NCBI RefSeq assembly: GCF_000426845.1
Contig: NZ_AUGD01000002.1
Span: forward strand, 806,001-870,000
Reading direction: 5' to 3'
Length of the DNA: 64,000 bases
Source of the DNA: Bradyrhizobium sp. in8p8
Lineage (GTDB): Bacteria > Pseudomonadota > Alphaproteobacteria > Rhizobiales > Xanthobacteraceae
In this document: in pieces, positions 46,077-55,461 of the stretch
How positions within the stretch are numbered: the first letter of the stretch is position 1
Layout of the letters: the number at the start of each line of letters is the position of its first letter
The notes under the pieces: generated by a model
What the model was told of the DNA's origin: nothing
Database searches by the model: none
What the model saw: only the letters and a program-made list of their open reading frames with translations
Program-made: the position numbers and the translations under genes

Positions 46077-46568
46077 ATGCATCCGGGCATGACGCTTGCA
46101 GCCGGCATGCTTTGGCTGATCTCTACTGCGGCCGTCGCTCAAACGATGGTGCCCGGAATACAACCTTCTCCCGGCATGCTCGCGACATCGCCGCTCAATC
46201 CGCAATCCACCCGGCCCGTAGGCATCCCGCTGGGATCGACCGAGATTGCAACGCCCGGCACCTCGCCGCTCAATCCTGCGCAAGGCATGTCGAACTGTCC
46301 GACATCGGCAAACTCCGCCTCGCCTGGCGCATTGTTCGATGGCGGCGGACTGTCCGGCAACTCATCGAGCGCATGCGCTGGCAGCGCGGCGGCTCCGCCG
46401 CTTTCGTCCTCGCCAATGACCGTCGGACGCGTCGGGATACCGTTGGGGGCCACCGAGCTCGGCGGTGCCGGAATCAGTCCCTCCGTTCCGGTGCCGAACC
46501 CCGTCCCTGCCGATGGCGCGATGTCGATCAACGGCACGCCGTTGATCGGCGGCGCGGGCAATCCCTGA
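46077..46568 (+). CDS. exported Pro/Gly/Ser-rich protein with an internal repeat
   Basis: 163 residues from ATG 46077; ATG 46011 would add 22 residues before the signal peptide. After MHPGMTLAAGMLWLISTAAVA the mature protein is low-complexity and extended. Two related units stand out: PVGIPLGSTEIATPGTSPLN (about 48-67) and RVGIPLGATELGGAGISPSV (about 118-137). The C-terminus repeats short PNPVPADG and TPLIGGAGN pieces. The stop is 21 bases before the RND adaptor start, so it is probably in the efflux operon. Role unknown; it may span the envelope or bind cell-wall material. Confidence 0.65.
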   Translation: MHPGMTLAAGMLWLISTAAVAQTMVPGIQPSPGMLATSPLNPQSTRPVGIPLGSTEIATPGTSPLNPAQGMSNCPTSANSASPGALFDGGGLSGNSSSACAGSAAAPPLSSSPMTVGRVGIPLGATELGGAGISPSVPVPNPVPADGAMSINGTPLIGGAGNP

Positions 46569-46588
46569 CCTCATCGAGGATCATTGTC

Positions 46589-47764
46589 GTGAAACGCTCT
46601 TTCACCGTCGCGCTCATCGTTCTCGCCGCAATCGGAGCCGGAGCAGGCTTATGGTTCTTCGCGGACCGCAAGCCGGTCGTCGCAGCCGCGCCTGTGCCGG
46701 TGCCCGCTGCCGTGCCCGTGGTCGCCACCACGGTCAGAGGAAAGGACGTGCCGATCTACTTGCGCGGCATCGGCACGGTTATCGCGTACAACACCGACGT
46801 CGTGCGCAGCCAGATCCAGGGCCAAATCGTCAAGATCGCTTTCACTGAGGGGCAAGCCGTGAAGGCCGGCGACTTGCTCGCCCAGATTGACCCTCGCCCC
46901 TATAAGGCCCAGATCGAGCAGCTGACCGCAAATCGCGATAGGGACCAGGCGCAGCTCGCGAATGCCGAGGCCAATCTCTCCCGCTACAATCAGCTTGGCG
47001 ACAAGGGCTATGCGACGCCGCAATTGATTGATACCCAGACGGCGCAGGTTGCCCAGCTCAAGGCGGCGGTGAAAGCCGACCAGGCGCAGATCGATCAGGC
47101 CAACGTCCAGCTCAGCTACACGCGCCTGACCTCGGCCATCCCCGGCATCACCGGCGTCCGCCAGATTGACGTCGGCAACGTGATTCATCCGACCGATCCC
47201 AATGGCCTCGTCGTCGTCGCTCAGATCGAGCCGATCTCGCTGCTCTTCACCTTGCCGCAGACGGACCTGCCTTCGATTCAGGAGCACGCCGCCAAGGGAA
47301 CGCTGAAGGTCATCGCCTACAGCCAGGACAACAAGATGAAGCTGGACGAAGGCAGGCTGCTGCTGGTCAACAACGAGATCGCGGGAACGACGGGCACCGT
47401 CCAGCTCAAGGCGGAATTTCCCAACCACGAGCACCGGTTGTGGCCGGGGCAGCTCGTCAACGCGCGTCTGCTGCTGGAGATGCGGAAAGATGCGTTGACA
47501 GTGGCCGGCTCGGCGGTCCAGCAGGGTCCTCACGGCAGCTATGTCTATGTCGTGTCTGCCGACCAGACCGTGACCTTGCGTCCGGTCCACGTTGCGCAGA
47601 TCAGCGATGGCCAAGCACTGATCGATCAGGGACTAGAATCAGGTGACGTCGTTGTGGTCGACGGTCAATACCGGCTCACGGAAGGAAGTCACGTCCACGA
47701 GCTGCACGGCAAGGCCGCGCGAGAGGCCGACCTGCAAAGCGCCGTGCAGGATGCCATCCCATGA
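46589..47764 (+). CDS. RND efflux periplasmic adaptor (MdtA-like)
   Basis: 391 residues from a GTG at 46589 with GAGGA 9 bases upstream; the longer open frame from 45977 runs through the previous gene and is not real. Anchor helix SFTVALIVLAAIGAGAGLWF, then the membrane-fusion protein order: lipoyl half VVRSQIQGQIVKIAFTEGQA and LLAQIDPRPYKAQIEQL, coiled-coil hairpin (about 105-180), the second lipoyl half, and the beta-barrel with WPGQLVNARL. It bridges the inner-membrane pump to an outer-membrane channel. It overlaps the pump gene by 4 bases. No outer-membrane factor gene is present nearby. Confidence 0.92.
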   Translation: MKRSFTVALIVLAAIGAGAGLWFFADRKPVVAAAPVPVPAAVPVVATTVRGKDVPIYLRGIGTVIAYNTDVVRSQIQGQIVKIAFTEGQAVKAGDLLAQIDPRPYKAQIEQLTANRDRDQAQLANAEANLSRYNQLGDKGYATPQLIDTQTAQVAQLKAAVKADQAQIDQANVQLSYTRLTSAIPGITGVRQIDVGNVIHPTDPNGLVVVAQIEPISLLFTLPQTDLPSIQEHAAKGTLKVIAYSQDNKMKLDEGRLLLVNNEIAGTTGTVQLKAEFPNHEHRLWPGQLVNARLLLEMRKDALTVAGSAVQQGPHGSYVYVVSADQTVTLRPVHVAQISDGQALIDQGLESGDVVVVDGQYRLTEGSHVHELHGKAAREADLQSAVQDAIP

Positions 47765-50700
47765 ATATCTCTGCGCCGTTCATCCTGCGGCCGATTGCAA
47801 CAGCCCTGCTGATGGCGGGCCTGCTGTTGCTCGGGCTTGCGGCCTATCCCTTGCTGCCGGTCGGCGCGCTCCCCAACGTCAATTACCCCACCATCCAGAT
47901 CTCCGCGCAATTGCCCGGCGCAGACCCGGGAACCATCGCGTCATCGCTGGCCACGCCGCTCGAACAGCAGCTCAGCCAGATCCCAGGCATCACCCAGCTC
48001 ACCTCGTCCAGCGCGCTCGGCGTAGCGCAGTTGACGGTGCAGTTCGAACTGTCGCGCACGGTGGACAGCGCCGCCGTCGACGTGCTCGCCGCGATCAACG
48101 CCGCCAGTCCCTTCCTCCCGCCGAACATCCCCTACCCCCCTACGATTCGGAAAGTAAATCCCGCGGAAACGCCGATCATGCTGATCGCGCTGACCTCGGA
48201 CTCGCTGCCGCTGACCACGGTGGACGCCTATGCCGAGAACATCCTGCTGCCCAAGATCTCGCAGGTCCCGGGCGTGGGTCTCGTGGGAATTGGTGGCCAG
48301 CAGAAGCCCGCGATCCGCATCCGGGTCAATCCACAGGCCCTTGCCGCCCGCGGCATCGGCCTCGAAGATGTCCGCAACGTCATCGCCGGCGCCAATGTCG
48401 ATCTGCCTAAGGGTACGCTCAACAGCCCGCGCGTGACTTACACGCTCAACACCAACGATCAGCTGCTGAAGCCTTCGACCTATGAGGATCTCATCATCGC
48501 CTATCGCAACGGATCTCCGGTGCGGCTGCGCGACGTTGGCACGGCTATCGAAGCGCCCGAAAACGATCTCCTGGCAGGCTGGTATGGCAAGGACCCCGCC
48601 ATCATTCTGGCCGTCCAGCGCGTTCCCGGCGCCAACGTCATCGAAACCGTCGACCGCGTCAAGGCGCTGCTGCCGCAACTGCAAGCCTCCGTTCCGCCTG
48701 CGATCAAAGTGACGATCGCAGCCGACCGCACCGCCACGATCCGCGCCGCAGTCTCGGACGTGCAGTTCACGCTGATGCTCACCGTCGCCTTGGTGGTGAT
48801 GGTCATATTCCTCTTCCTTCGGAATTTCTGGGCCACCGTCATCCCGGCTATCACGGTTCCCCTGGCGCTGATCGGAACGTTCGCAGTCCTCTACGTCCTC
48901 GGTTATAGCCTCGACAATCTGTCGCTGATGGCGCTGTCGATTGCGGTCGGATTCGTTGTCGATGACGCCGTGGTAGTGATCGAGAACATCGTTCGTCATC
49001 TCGAGCAGGGCATGACGCCGATGGACGCGGCCCTCAAGGGCTCCAGCGAGATCGGCTTCACGATCGCCTCGATCACCTTCTCACTCATCGCGGTGTTTAT
49101 CCCGCTATTCCTGATGGGCGGCTATGTCGGCAAGCTGTTCCAAGAATTCGCCATCACGATCACCGCCTCGCTGTTGCTATCGCTGATCATCTCGCTCACG
49201 CTCACGCCGATGATGTGCGCGCGCCTCCTAAAGGACAGTTCGCGCAAGAAGCACGGCCGACTTTACCTCCTTTTCGAACGCGGCTTCGACGCCCTGCTTG
49301 CACTCTATACGCGCGGCCTGCGCATCGTGCTACGCCATCGCTTCCTGACGCTGCTCGTGATGCTCTCGACGATTGCGCTGACCGGCTTTCTCTACGTCAT
49401 CATCCCGAAAGGGTTCTTTCCGCAGCAGGACACCGGACAGATCGTCGGCATCACCGAGGCCGCCCAGGATATCTCATTCCCGGCCATGTCCGAGCGTCAG
49501 CAGGCGATCGTCGGCGTCCTCACAAAGGACCCGGCCATCCAATCGGTAGCCAGCTACATCGGCCCCGGCGGCCCGACGGCGACGCTCAATCAAGGACGCA
49601 TCTTCATCGTCCTGAAGCCGAAGCCCGAACGCAAGGCGAACGCCGACCAGATCATCAACCGGCTGAGACCACGGCTCGCCCACATCCAGGGCATCACGCT
49701 CTACATGCAGGCGGCTCAGGACATCACCATCGGCGCGCGCCTGTCGAAGACGCAATACCAGTACACGCTGAGGGACGCCGATTCCAACGAGCTCAGCCAC
49801 TGGTCGGCGATCTTCCTGAAGAAGCTCCGCGCGCTCGACATCATTACCGACGTCGCGAGCGACCAGGCCAATGCCGGCCCGAGACTGCAGGTCACCGTCA
49901 ATCGCGAGATTGCTTCCAGCTTCGGCATCCTGCCGACGACGATCGACAATGTCCTCGACGACGCCTTTGGCCAGCGCATCGTCTCCACCATGTTCACCTC
50001 GTTGAACCAGTATCACGTCGTGATGGAGGTCGATCCGAAGTTCCAGTATGGGCCTGAGGCGCTCAAGGACATTTACCTCAACTCGGCCAGCGGCCAGCAG
50101 GTCCCCCTGAGCACGCTGGTTCACAGCGTCATCGAGCCCGCCCCGATCCTGATCAACCATCAGAGCCTGTTTCCCTCAGTCACGATCTCGTTCAACCTGC
50201 GGCCCGGCGCTGCACTTGGCGATGCCGTGGCGGCGGTCCAGAAGATCGAGAAGGAGACCGGCAAGCCGGCTTCGCTCTCGACCTCGTTCCAGGGCAATGC
50301 GCAGGCCTTCCAGTCGTCCCTGTCGGGCACGCCGCTGTTGATCGGGGCGGCACTGATTGTGATCTACATCATTCTTGGCGTGCTCTATGAGAGCCTCATC
50401 CATCCGATCACAATTCTCTCGACACTGCCGTCCGCCGGCATCGGCGCATTGCTGCTGCTGCTCGCGGTCCACATGGATCTCAGCGTCATCGCCATCATCG
50501 GGATCATTCTCCTGATCGGCATTGTCAAGAAGAACGGCATCATGCTGGTCGACTTCGCTCTCGAGGTGGAACGCCGGCAGCGGCTGAGCCCCGAGGAGGC
50601 GATCTACCAGGCCTGCACTCTTCGCTTTCGCCCGATCCTGATGACGACGATGGCGGCGCTGCTTGGCGGCGTGCCGCTGATGCTCGGCACCGGTACCGGC

Positions 50701-50904
50701 GCGGAATTACGCCAGCCGCTCGGCTACACCATCGTCGGCGGCCTGATGCTCTCGCAGATCCTGACACTCTACACGACGCCCGTGGTCTATCTCTATCTGG
50801 ACAAGCTCGGCAGCTGGCTCACCGGACCCAAGTCTGTTGCAAGTGAAGCACCCGGCACTTCCCCCGCCGGCGGAGCTAAGGGATTGACCCGCGAATCCGT
50901 TTGA
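47761..50904 (+). CDS. RND multidrug efflux pump (MdtB/AcrB family)
   Basis: 1047 residues, normal RND length. Proton-driven inner-membrane exporter that works as a trimer. N-terminal NISAPFILRPIATALLMAGL, two large periplasmic loops, and twelve helices. TM4 has the proton-relay pair Asp401-Asp402 in MALSIAVGFVVDDAVVVIEN. GSSEIGFTIASITFSLIAVF and the final PILMTTMAALLGGVPLML are diagnostic for HAE-1 type pumps. It starts inside the adaptor stop (ATGA). Substrate range is unknown; the MdtABC relation suggests amphiphilic compounds such as bile-salt- or flavonoid-like molecules. Confidence 0.95.
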   Translation: MNISAPFILRPIATALLMAGLLLLGLAAYPLLPVGALPNVNYPTIQISAQLPGADPGTIASSLATPLEQQLSQIPGITQLTSSSALGVAQLTVQFELSRTVDSAAVDVLAAINAASPFLPPNIPYPPTIRKVNPAETPIMLIALTSDSLPLTTVDAYAENILLPKISQVPGVGLVGIGGQQKPAIRIRVNPQALAARGIGLEDVRNVIAGANVDLPKGTLNSPRVTYTLNTNDQLLKPSTYEDLIIAYRNGSPVRLRDVGTAIEAPENDLLAGWYGKDPAIILAVQRVPGANVIETVDRVKALLPQLQASVPPAIKVTIAADRTATIRAAVSDVQFTLMLTVALVVMVIFLFLRNFWATVIPAITVPLALIGTFAVLYVLGYSLDNLSLMALSIAVGFVVDDAVVVIENIVRHLEQGMTPMDAALKGSSEIGFTIASITFSLIAVFIPLFLMGGYVGKLFQEFAITITASLLLSLIISLTLTPMMCARLLKDSSRKKHGRLYLLFERGFDALLALYTRGLRIVLRHRFLTLLVMLSTIALTGFLYVIIPKGFFPQQDTGQIVGITEAAQDISFPAMSERQQAIVGVLTKDPAIQSVASYIGPGGPTATLNQGRIFIVLKPKPERKANADQIINRLRPRLAHIQGITLYMQAAQDITIGARLSKTQYQYTLRDADSNELSHWSAIFLKKLRALDIITDVASDQANAGPRLQVTVNREIASSFGILPTTIDNVLDDAFGQRIVSTMFTSLNQYHVVMEVDPKFQYGPEALKDIYLNSASGQQVPLSTLVHSVIEPAPILINHQSLFPSVTISFNLRPGAALGDAVAAVQKIEKETGKPASLSTSFQGNAQAFQSSLSGTPLLIGAALIVIYIILGVLYESLIHPITILSTLPSAGIGALLLLLAVHMDLSVIAIIGIILLIGIVKKNGIMLVDFALEVERRQRLSPEEAIYQACTLRFRPILMTTMAALLGGVPLMLGTGTGAELRQPLGYTIVGGLMLSQILTLYTTPVVYLYLDKLGSWLTGPKSVASEAPGTSPAGGAKGLTRESV

Positions 50905-51413
50905 GGCGTCCGAGACGGCATGTCGACCAAAGCACTGGTGACCGTCACGCCGGAGACGACCATCGCTCACTTGGTGCCCGGCATCCGGCGCTCTACACGC
51001 CAACCATGTTCATGCACATGGAGATGGGAGCAGGAGCGACAATCCAGCCGCTTCTGCCGGCCATGGCAACGTCTGGATCACGGTCAACGTCTGTCATCTG
51101 GTGACAATGCCTGGCGCCGAAGTGTGTACACAGTGGAGTGGTTCGCTGAGGTGGCGACCAAGAGCGTCCCGTTGGAGGTCGAGGCCCGGGGGGCCGGGCG
51201 ACCGCAAGATCGGCGGTGGCACCCACCGGCGCGCGTCATCGATGTGCCGCATTCAAGCGGCGATTTGGCGTGATGCGCCCCGTGGCAGCAACAGCTTCGG
51301 CCCACGACCGGAGAGTGGCTGCGACCCATGTCGGCGCGTAGCGTCATGCGTTTTGACAAACCGCCTGCGGAAACGCAAAAGACGGCTCTTCCGCACCTCA
51401 GTAGACGTTCGTT
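50905..51413. other. 509-base stretch without a convincing gene
   Basis: Immediately after the pump gene, GMSTKALVTVTPETTIAHLV can be read on + (about 50917-50976), which resembles the first strand-helix of a CBS domain, but similarity ends there. The rest contains only Arg-rich frames. It may be debris of a CBS-domain gene (low confidence). The promoter of the kinase gene at 51414 must be at its right end; no clear box was found. Confidence 0.3.
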
Positions 51414-52883
51414 ATGACGTCTGAACGCCCGAATGGCTCCCATCGCGTACAGCTCCGGCGATGGTGGCGCGACGTGCTGCCGACCGAGACCAAGCAGAAT
51501 CGCGTTCTCCTGTGGGCCTGGGGCAGTGTCGCCTTGGCCCTGTTGTCGCTCGCCTGCTTCTTGCTTGAGTATGATTTCACGGTGATCGCAGTCGCAGCTT
51601 TCCTGGCTGCATCGCTGACGCTCGTCGCAGCAGCCATGGACATCGCCGCCCGGAATAGGGCGATCGCCGAACTGGAGCGGAGCGAGCAGCGCTATCGCCA
51701 GCTGTTCAGCCGTATGCCGATCGCATTCCGGCAACTCGACGCCAGCCGGTTGGTTGCACTGTTCCGAAAGCTGAGGGCCGAGGGCGTCGAGGATCTCGGT
51801 GCCTATTTCGACAGCCACCCCGACTTTCTCAAAACATGCATGGAGGCGCTCTCGTTCCAGGAAGCCAACGAACGGGCCATTCAGATGTTCGGAAGAAGCT
51901 CCGATCAGTATATCGGACGGTCCATGGTCGACACCTGGAAGGAGCGCCCGGACACATTCCGACGCGCCATGGAATCCCGCTTTCGCGGAGAGACCCACTT
52001 CGAGGAAGAGACCCGGATGGTCACGTGGGACAACCGCATCCTCGACGTCCTATTTACGACGGCGCGGGTCGGTCCTATAGATGATCTCGAGCTGAGCCTC
52101 GTCGGCACGATCGATATCTCGCAGCGTGTCCGCGCTGAGGAGAGGCTCCGACAGGTGCAGGCGGAGTTCGCGCATGCCGCGCGAATCTCGGTGCTCGGCG
52201 AGCTCACCGCCTCGATAGCCCATGAGGTCAACCAGCCGTTGTCGGCCATCACGACCAATGCCGCAGCCGGCCTGCGATGGCTCGACAGACCCAATCCCGA
52301 CTTGGCCGAGCTACGCAAGGTGATCGAGAACACGGCCACGGATGCCAGACGCGCCGCGAGCGTCGTGGCGCGCGTTCACGGCATGGCGGCACGCAAGACT
52401 CCGGAGCGGATCTTCCTCTCGTTCGACGATGTCGTCCGGGAAGCCCTGTTGTTCCTGCGACATGAAATGGAGTCTCGCGACGTCGCGGTCCAGCACCGCC
52501 CCGATCCGGCAGCGCCGCTGGTGCTTGGCGACCGCACCCAGCTCCAGCAGGTGATCGTTAATCTGGCAATCAACGCCGTGCAGGCCATGACCCAGGCCGG
52601 CACCGAAAACCGCAGGATCGTCATCACCACCATTTCCCTGGATACGAAAACCCTATGCTGCTCGATGGAAGACAACGGTCCGGGCATCGACCCCGAACAT
52701 GTCGGTCGGCTGTTCGAAAGCTTCTTCACGACCAAGGATAGCGGCATGGGCATGGGCCTGCCGATCTGCCGCTCCATTGTCGAAGCGCATGGCGGCCGGA
52801 TCCATGCCGAAGGTAAGGGCGCTCAGGGAGGCGCACGTTTCTGGTTTACGCTGCCGATCTCCGAGCCGGTGGGCTCGACCTGA
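51414..52883 (+). CDS. orphan PAS-domain sensor histidine kinase
   Basis: 489 residues. Two helices near the start (VLLWAWGSVALALLSLACFL and FTVIAVAAFLAASLTLVAAA), then a PAS-like domain beginning YRQLFSRMPIAFRQLDASRL. Its VALFRKLRAEGVEDLGAYF insertion has the same layout as the second PAS of the kinase at 39134. Kinase core: SIAHEVNQPLSAI (His270), NLAINAVQAM, MEDNGPGIDPEHV and SGMGMGLPICRS. There is no adjacent response regulator; the next gene is convergent. It may signal to the FixJ-type or receiver-only proteins at 41065-42218. Confidence 0.9.
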   Translation: MTSERPNGSHRVQLRRWWRDVLPTETKQNRVLLWAWGSVALALLSLACFLLEYDFTVIAVAAFLAASLTLVAAAMDIAARNRAIAELERSEQRYRQLFSRMPIAFRQLDASRLVALFRKLRAEGVEDLGAYFDSHPDFLKTCMEALSFQEANERAIQMFGRSSDQYIGRSMVDTWKERPDTFRRAMESRFRGETHFEEETRMVTWDNRILDVLFTTARVGPIDDLELSLVGTIDISQRVRAEERLRQVQAEFAHAARISVLGELTASIAHEVNQPLSAITTNAAAGLRWLDRPNPDLAELRKVIENTATDARRAASVVARVHGMAARKTPERIFLSFDDVVREALLFLRHEMESRDVAVQHRPDPAAPLVLGDRTQLQQVIVNLAINAVQAMTQAGTENRRIVITTISLDTKTLCCSMEDNGPGIDPEHVGRLFESFFTTKDSGMGMGLPICRSIVEAHGGRIHAEGKGAQGGARFWFTLPISEPVGST

Positions 52884-52901
52884 TCCGGGGAGGACGCGGA
52901 T

Positions 52902-55208
52902 TCAAAGCCTCTCTGTTGCAGTCGCGACGTCGCTCGAGCGCACCAAGCGGATCGGAACACCCTTGAACGACGGCGTGAAGCTCATGGGATCGCGGGCATA
53001 GAGCGGCACCAGCGGATTGGCCTCCGGATAATAGGCTGCACAGCAGCCGGCCGGAAACGAATGACCGACCACGCGGAAGTTACGCACGACCCGCTCGACT
53101 CCATCGGTGGATTCCGTGATGAGGTCCACGCGGTCGCCCTCGGCAAAGCCGCGCTTTTTCATCTCGTATTCGCTGAGGAACACCACATCGCGCTGTCCGA
53201 AGACGCCGCGATAGCGATCCGACATCGAGTAGAGCGTGGTATTGTACTGGTCATGACTGCGGATCGTGCTGAGCCATAGGAAATCGGGATCGCATTGCTT
53301 TGGATCCTCGCCACATCCCTCGAATACCAGGAAATTGGCCTTGCCCGACGAGGTGGCCCAGATTCGTTCCCGCGCCGTCGAGGTCAGATGGAAGCCGCCG
53401 GGTACGCGGATCCGCGCATTGTAGTCCTGGAAGATGGGGAAGACCGCCTCGATGGCATCGCGGATGCGATCGTAATCGTCAACAAACCCATCCCATTCAA
53501 CTACCGTGCGGTCGCCGAGGGTGGCCTTGGCGACGCCGGCAACGATCGCCACTTCGCTGAGCAGATGCTCTGACGCCGGCGTGTTGCGGCCACCCGAAGC
53601 GTGGACCATCGACATGGAATCTTCCACCGTGATGGATTGAGGTCCCGTCGCCTGGACATCGATTTCGGTGCGGCCGAGACAGGGCAGGATCAGGGCGGCG
53701 CGACCATGGATCAGATGGCTTCGGTTCAGCTTGGTGGAGACGTGGACTGTCAGATCGAGCTTGCGCAGAGCCGCCTGCGTTGCACGCCGGTCGGGAATGG
53801 CAGCGGCGAAATTGCCGCCCATGGCGAAGAAGACCTTCACCTCGCCGCGGATCATGGCTTCCAAAGCCGTCACGACATTGTGTCCCGGCTCTGACGGCGG
53901 CTTGAAGCCGAAGTGGTGTTCGAGCCGCTCGAGAAAATCCGGCTTGGGGACCTCCGTGATGCCCACGGTGCGATCGCCCTGCACGTTGGAATGGCCGCGA
54001 ACCGGGCAAACGCCGGCACCCTCGCGTCCCACATTGCCGCGCAGGAGCGCAAGGTTGGCGATCTGCTGCACGTTGTCCACGCCTCGCTGATGCTGGGTGA
54101 TCCCCATGCCATAAACGAGAATGGCGCGCTCCGACTTCCTATAGGCTTCGGCCGCGCACGCCATGTCCTCGCGCGTCAGGCCGGACTGACGTTCGATGTC
54201 TGGCCATTGCGTTCGCTTGAGGTCGTCAATCAGCGCTTCGATCCCCGTGGTGTGCCCCTTGATGAAATTCCAGTCCAGGATCTCCGGCTGCTCGGCGGCG
54301 CGGGCCGCGTCATCCAGCTCGACCAAGATCTTCATGATACCCTTGAGGACCGCGACGTCGCCGCCAACACGCACTTGGAAAAGCTTCGAGCTGATCTTCG
54401 TCGACGTCAGCGTGATCATCTCGACGGCACTCTGCGGCGCCTGGAAGCGCTCGAGCGCCCGTTCGCGAAACGGGTTGAAGGAGATGATCGACGCCCCGCG
54501 GCGCGACGCATTGCGCAGGCTCGTCATCATCCGCGGGCTGTTGGTGCCCGGGTTCTGGCCGAAGATGAAGATGCAGTCGGCCTTGTCGAAATCCTCCAGC
54601 AGCACCGTACCCTTGCCGACGCCGAGCGATTGCGGCAGGCCGACGCTGGTCGCCTCATGGCACATGTTCGAACAGTCGGGAAAATTGTTGGTACCATATT
54701 CACGGACGAAGAGCTGATAGAGGAATGCTGCCTCGTTCGAGGTCCGTCCGGACGTGTAGAACTCCGCCATGTTCGGATCCGGCAACGCCCTCAGCTCACG
54801 GCCGATCATGTCGAAGGCATCGCTCCACTCCACCGGAAGATAGCGGTCGGATGCGGCATCATAGGCCATCGGATGCGTGAGCCGCCCGACCATTTCGAGA
54901 TCATAGTCGCTCCAGGTTGCCAACTCCGAGACGGTATGTGCAGCGAAGAATTCGCGCGTGCATCGTTTGGACGTTGCTTCCCAAGCGATTGCCTTGCCGC
55001 CGTTCTCGCAAAATTCGAATGACGAGGTATGCTTCGGATCAGGCCACGCGCAGCCGGGACAATCGAACCCCTGCGGCTGGTTCATGCGGCTCAGCGTCAC
55101 TGCGCCCTTAATCGGCACGCGCTGCACCAGCAGGGCCTCACTGAGTGCCTTCAGCGCTCCCCAGCCTCCGGCAGGCTCACGATAGGGACGAACCGATTTT
55201 CTTTTCAT
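52902..55208 (-). CDS. FdhF/YdeP-type molybdopterin oxidoreductase
   Basis: 768 residues from MKRKSVRPYREPAGGW (ATG 55208; the ATG at 55238 is 10 codons earlier). N-terminal metal site FDCPGCAWPDP ... FEFCENGGKA. Molybdopterin domains follow with FYTSGRTSNEAAFLYQLFVR, CNMCHEATSVGL-like NMCHEATSVGLPQSLGVGKG, FIFGQNPGTNSPRMM, VYGMGITQHQRGVDNVQQIA and, near the end, STIRSHDQYNTTLYSMSDRY. The family includes E. coli YdeP (acid resistance) and formate dehydrogenase-like enzymes. No Sec or Tat signal is seen, so it should be cytoplasmic. An fdhD gene for its maturation lies at 57058-57885 on the same strand, with an oxalate decarboxylase gene between them. Confidence 0.92.
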   Translation of the reverse strand: MKRKSVRPYREPAGGWGALKALSEALLVQRVPIKGAVTLSRMNQPQGFDCPGCAWPDPKHTSSFEFCENGGKAIAWEATSKRCTREFFAAHTVSELATWSDYDLEMVGRLTHPMAYDAASDRYLPVEWSDAFDMIGRELRALPDPNMAEFYTSGRTSNEAAFLYQLFVREYGTNNFPDCSNMCHEATSVGLPQSLGVGKGTVLLEDFDKADCIFIFGQNPGTNSPRMMTSLRNASRRGASIISFNPFRERALERFQAPQSAVEMITLTSTKISSKLFQVRVGGDVAVLKGIMKILVELDDAARAAEQPEILDWNFIKGHTTGIEALIDDLKRTQWPDIERQSGLTREDMACAAEAYRKSERAILVYGMGITQHQRGVDNVQQIANLALLRGNVGREGAGVCPVRGHSNVQGDRTVGITEVPKPDFLERLEHHFGFKPPSEPGHNVVTALEAMIRGEVKVFFAMGGNFAAAIPDRRATQAALRKLDLTVHVSTKLNRSHLIHGRAALILPCLGRTEIDVQATGPQSITVEDSMSMVHASGGRNTPASEHLLSEVAIVAGVAKATLGDRTVVEWDGFVDDYDRIRDAIEAVFPIFQDYNARIRVPGGFHLTSTARERIWATSSGKANFLVFEGCGEDPKQCDPDFLWLSTIRSHDQYNTTLYSMSDRYRGVFGQRDVVFLSEYEMKKRGFAEGDRVDLITESTDGVERVVRNFRVVGHSFPAGCCAAYYPEANPLVPLYARDPMSFTPSFKGVPIRLVRSSDVATATERL

Positions 55209-55461
55209 CGAAGATATCTCTGAATATGGTGATCCCATCGAAGTTAAGGATCGCAGCAGCTGTAGCGTCTTTTCAAATCGGCCCTCGAATTTCGCAATTG
55301 CACACCTTCAGTCCCGCTGCGAGCGCGCAGGCCTTGCGGACGTCGATAGTGCATTCCGGAAAAAAGAGCGTCGTTCGCGGAAGCTGGACGGACAGGACGA
55401 AACTAGGCTTCAACGCTGGAGTCTCGCTGGAGGCTCGACAATGCGTTGAGGAGCGACCAAC

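Noticed and set aside
50917..50976. CBS-domain protein gene after the RND pump
   Set aside because: Only about 20 residues resemble a CBS start and no continuation is found in any frame; recorded only as a remark in the gene-free stretch.
36434..51400. The whole accessory stretch as one intact prophage or conjugative element
   Set aside because: No phage structural, replication or conjugation genes are present, and I could not find a direct repeat of the dusA 5' end at the far side; only debris at the left edge is supported.
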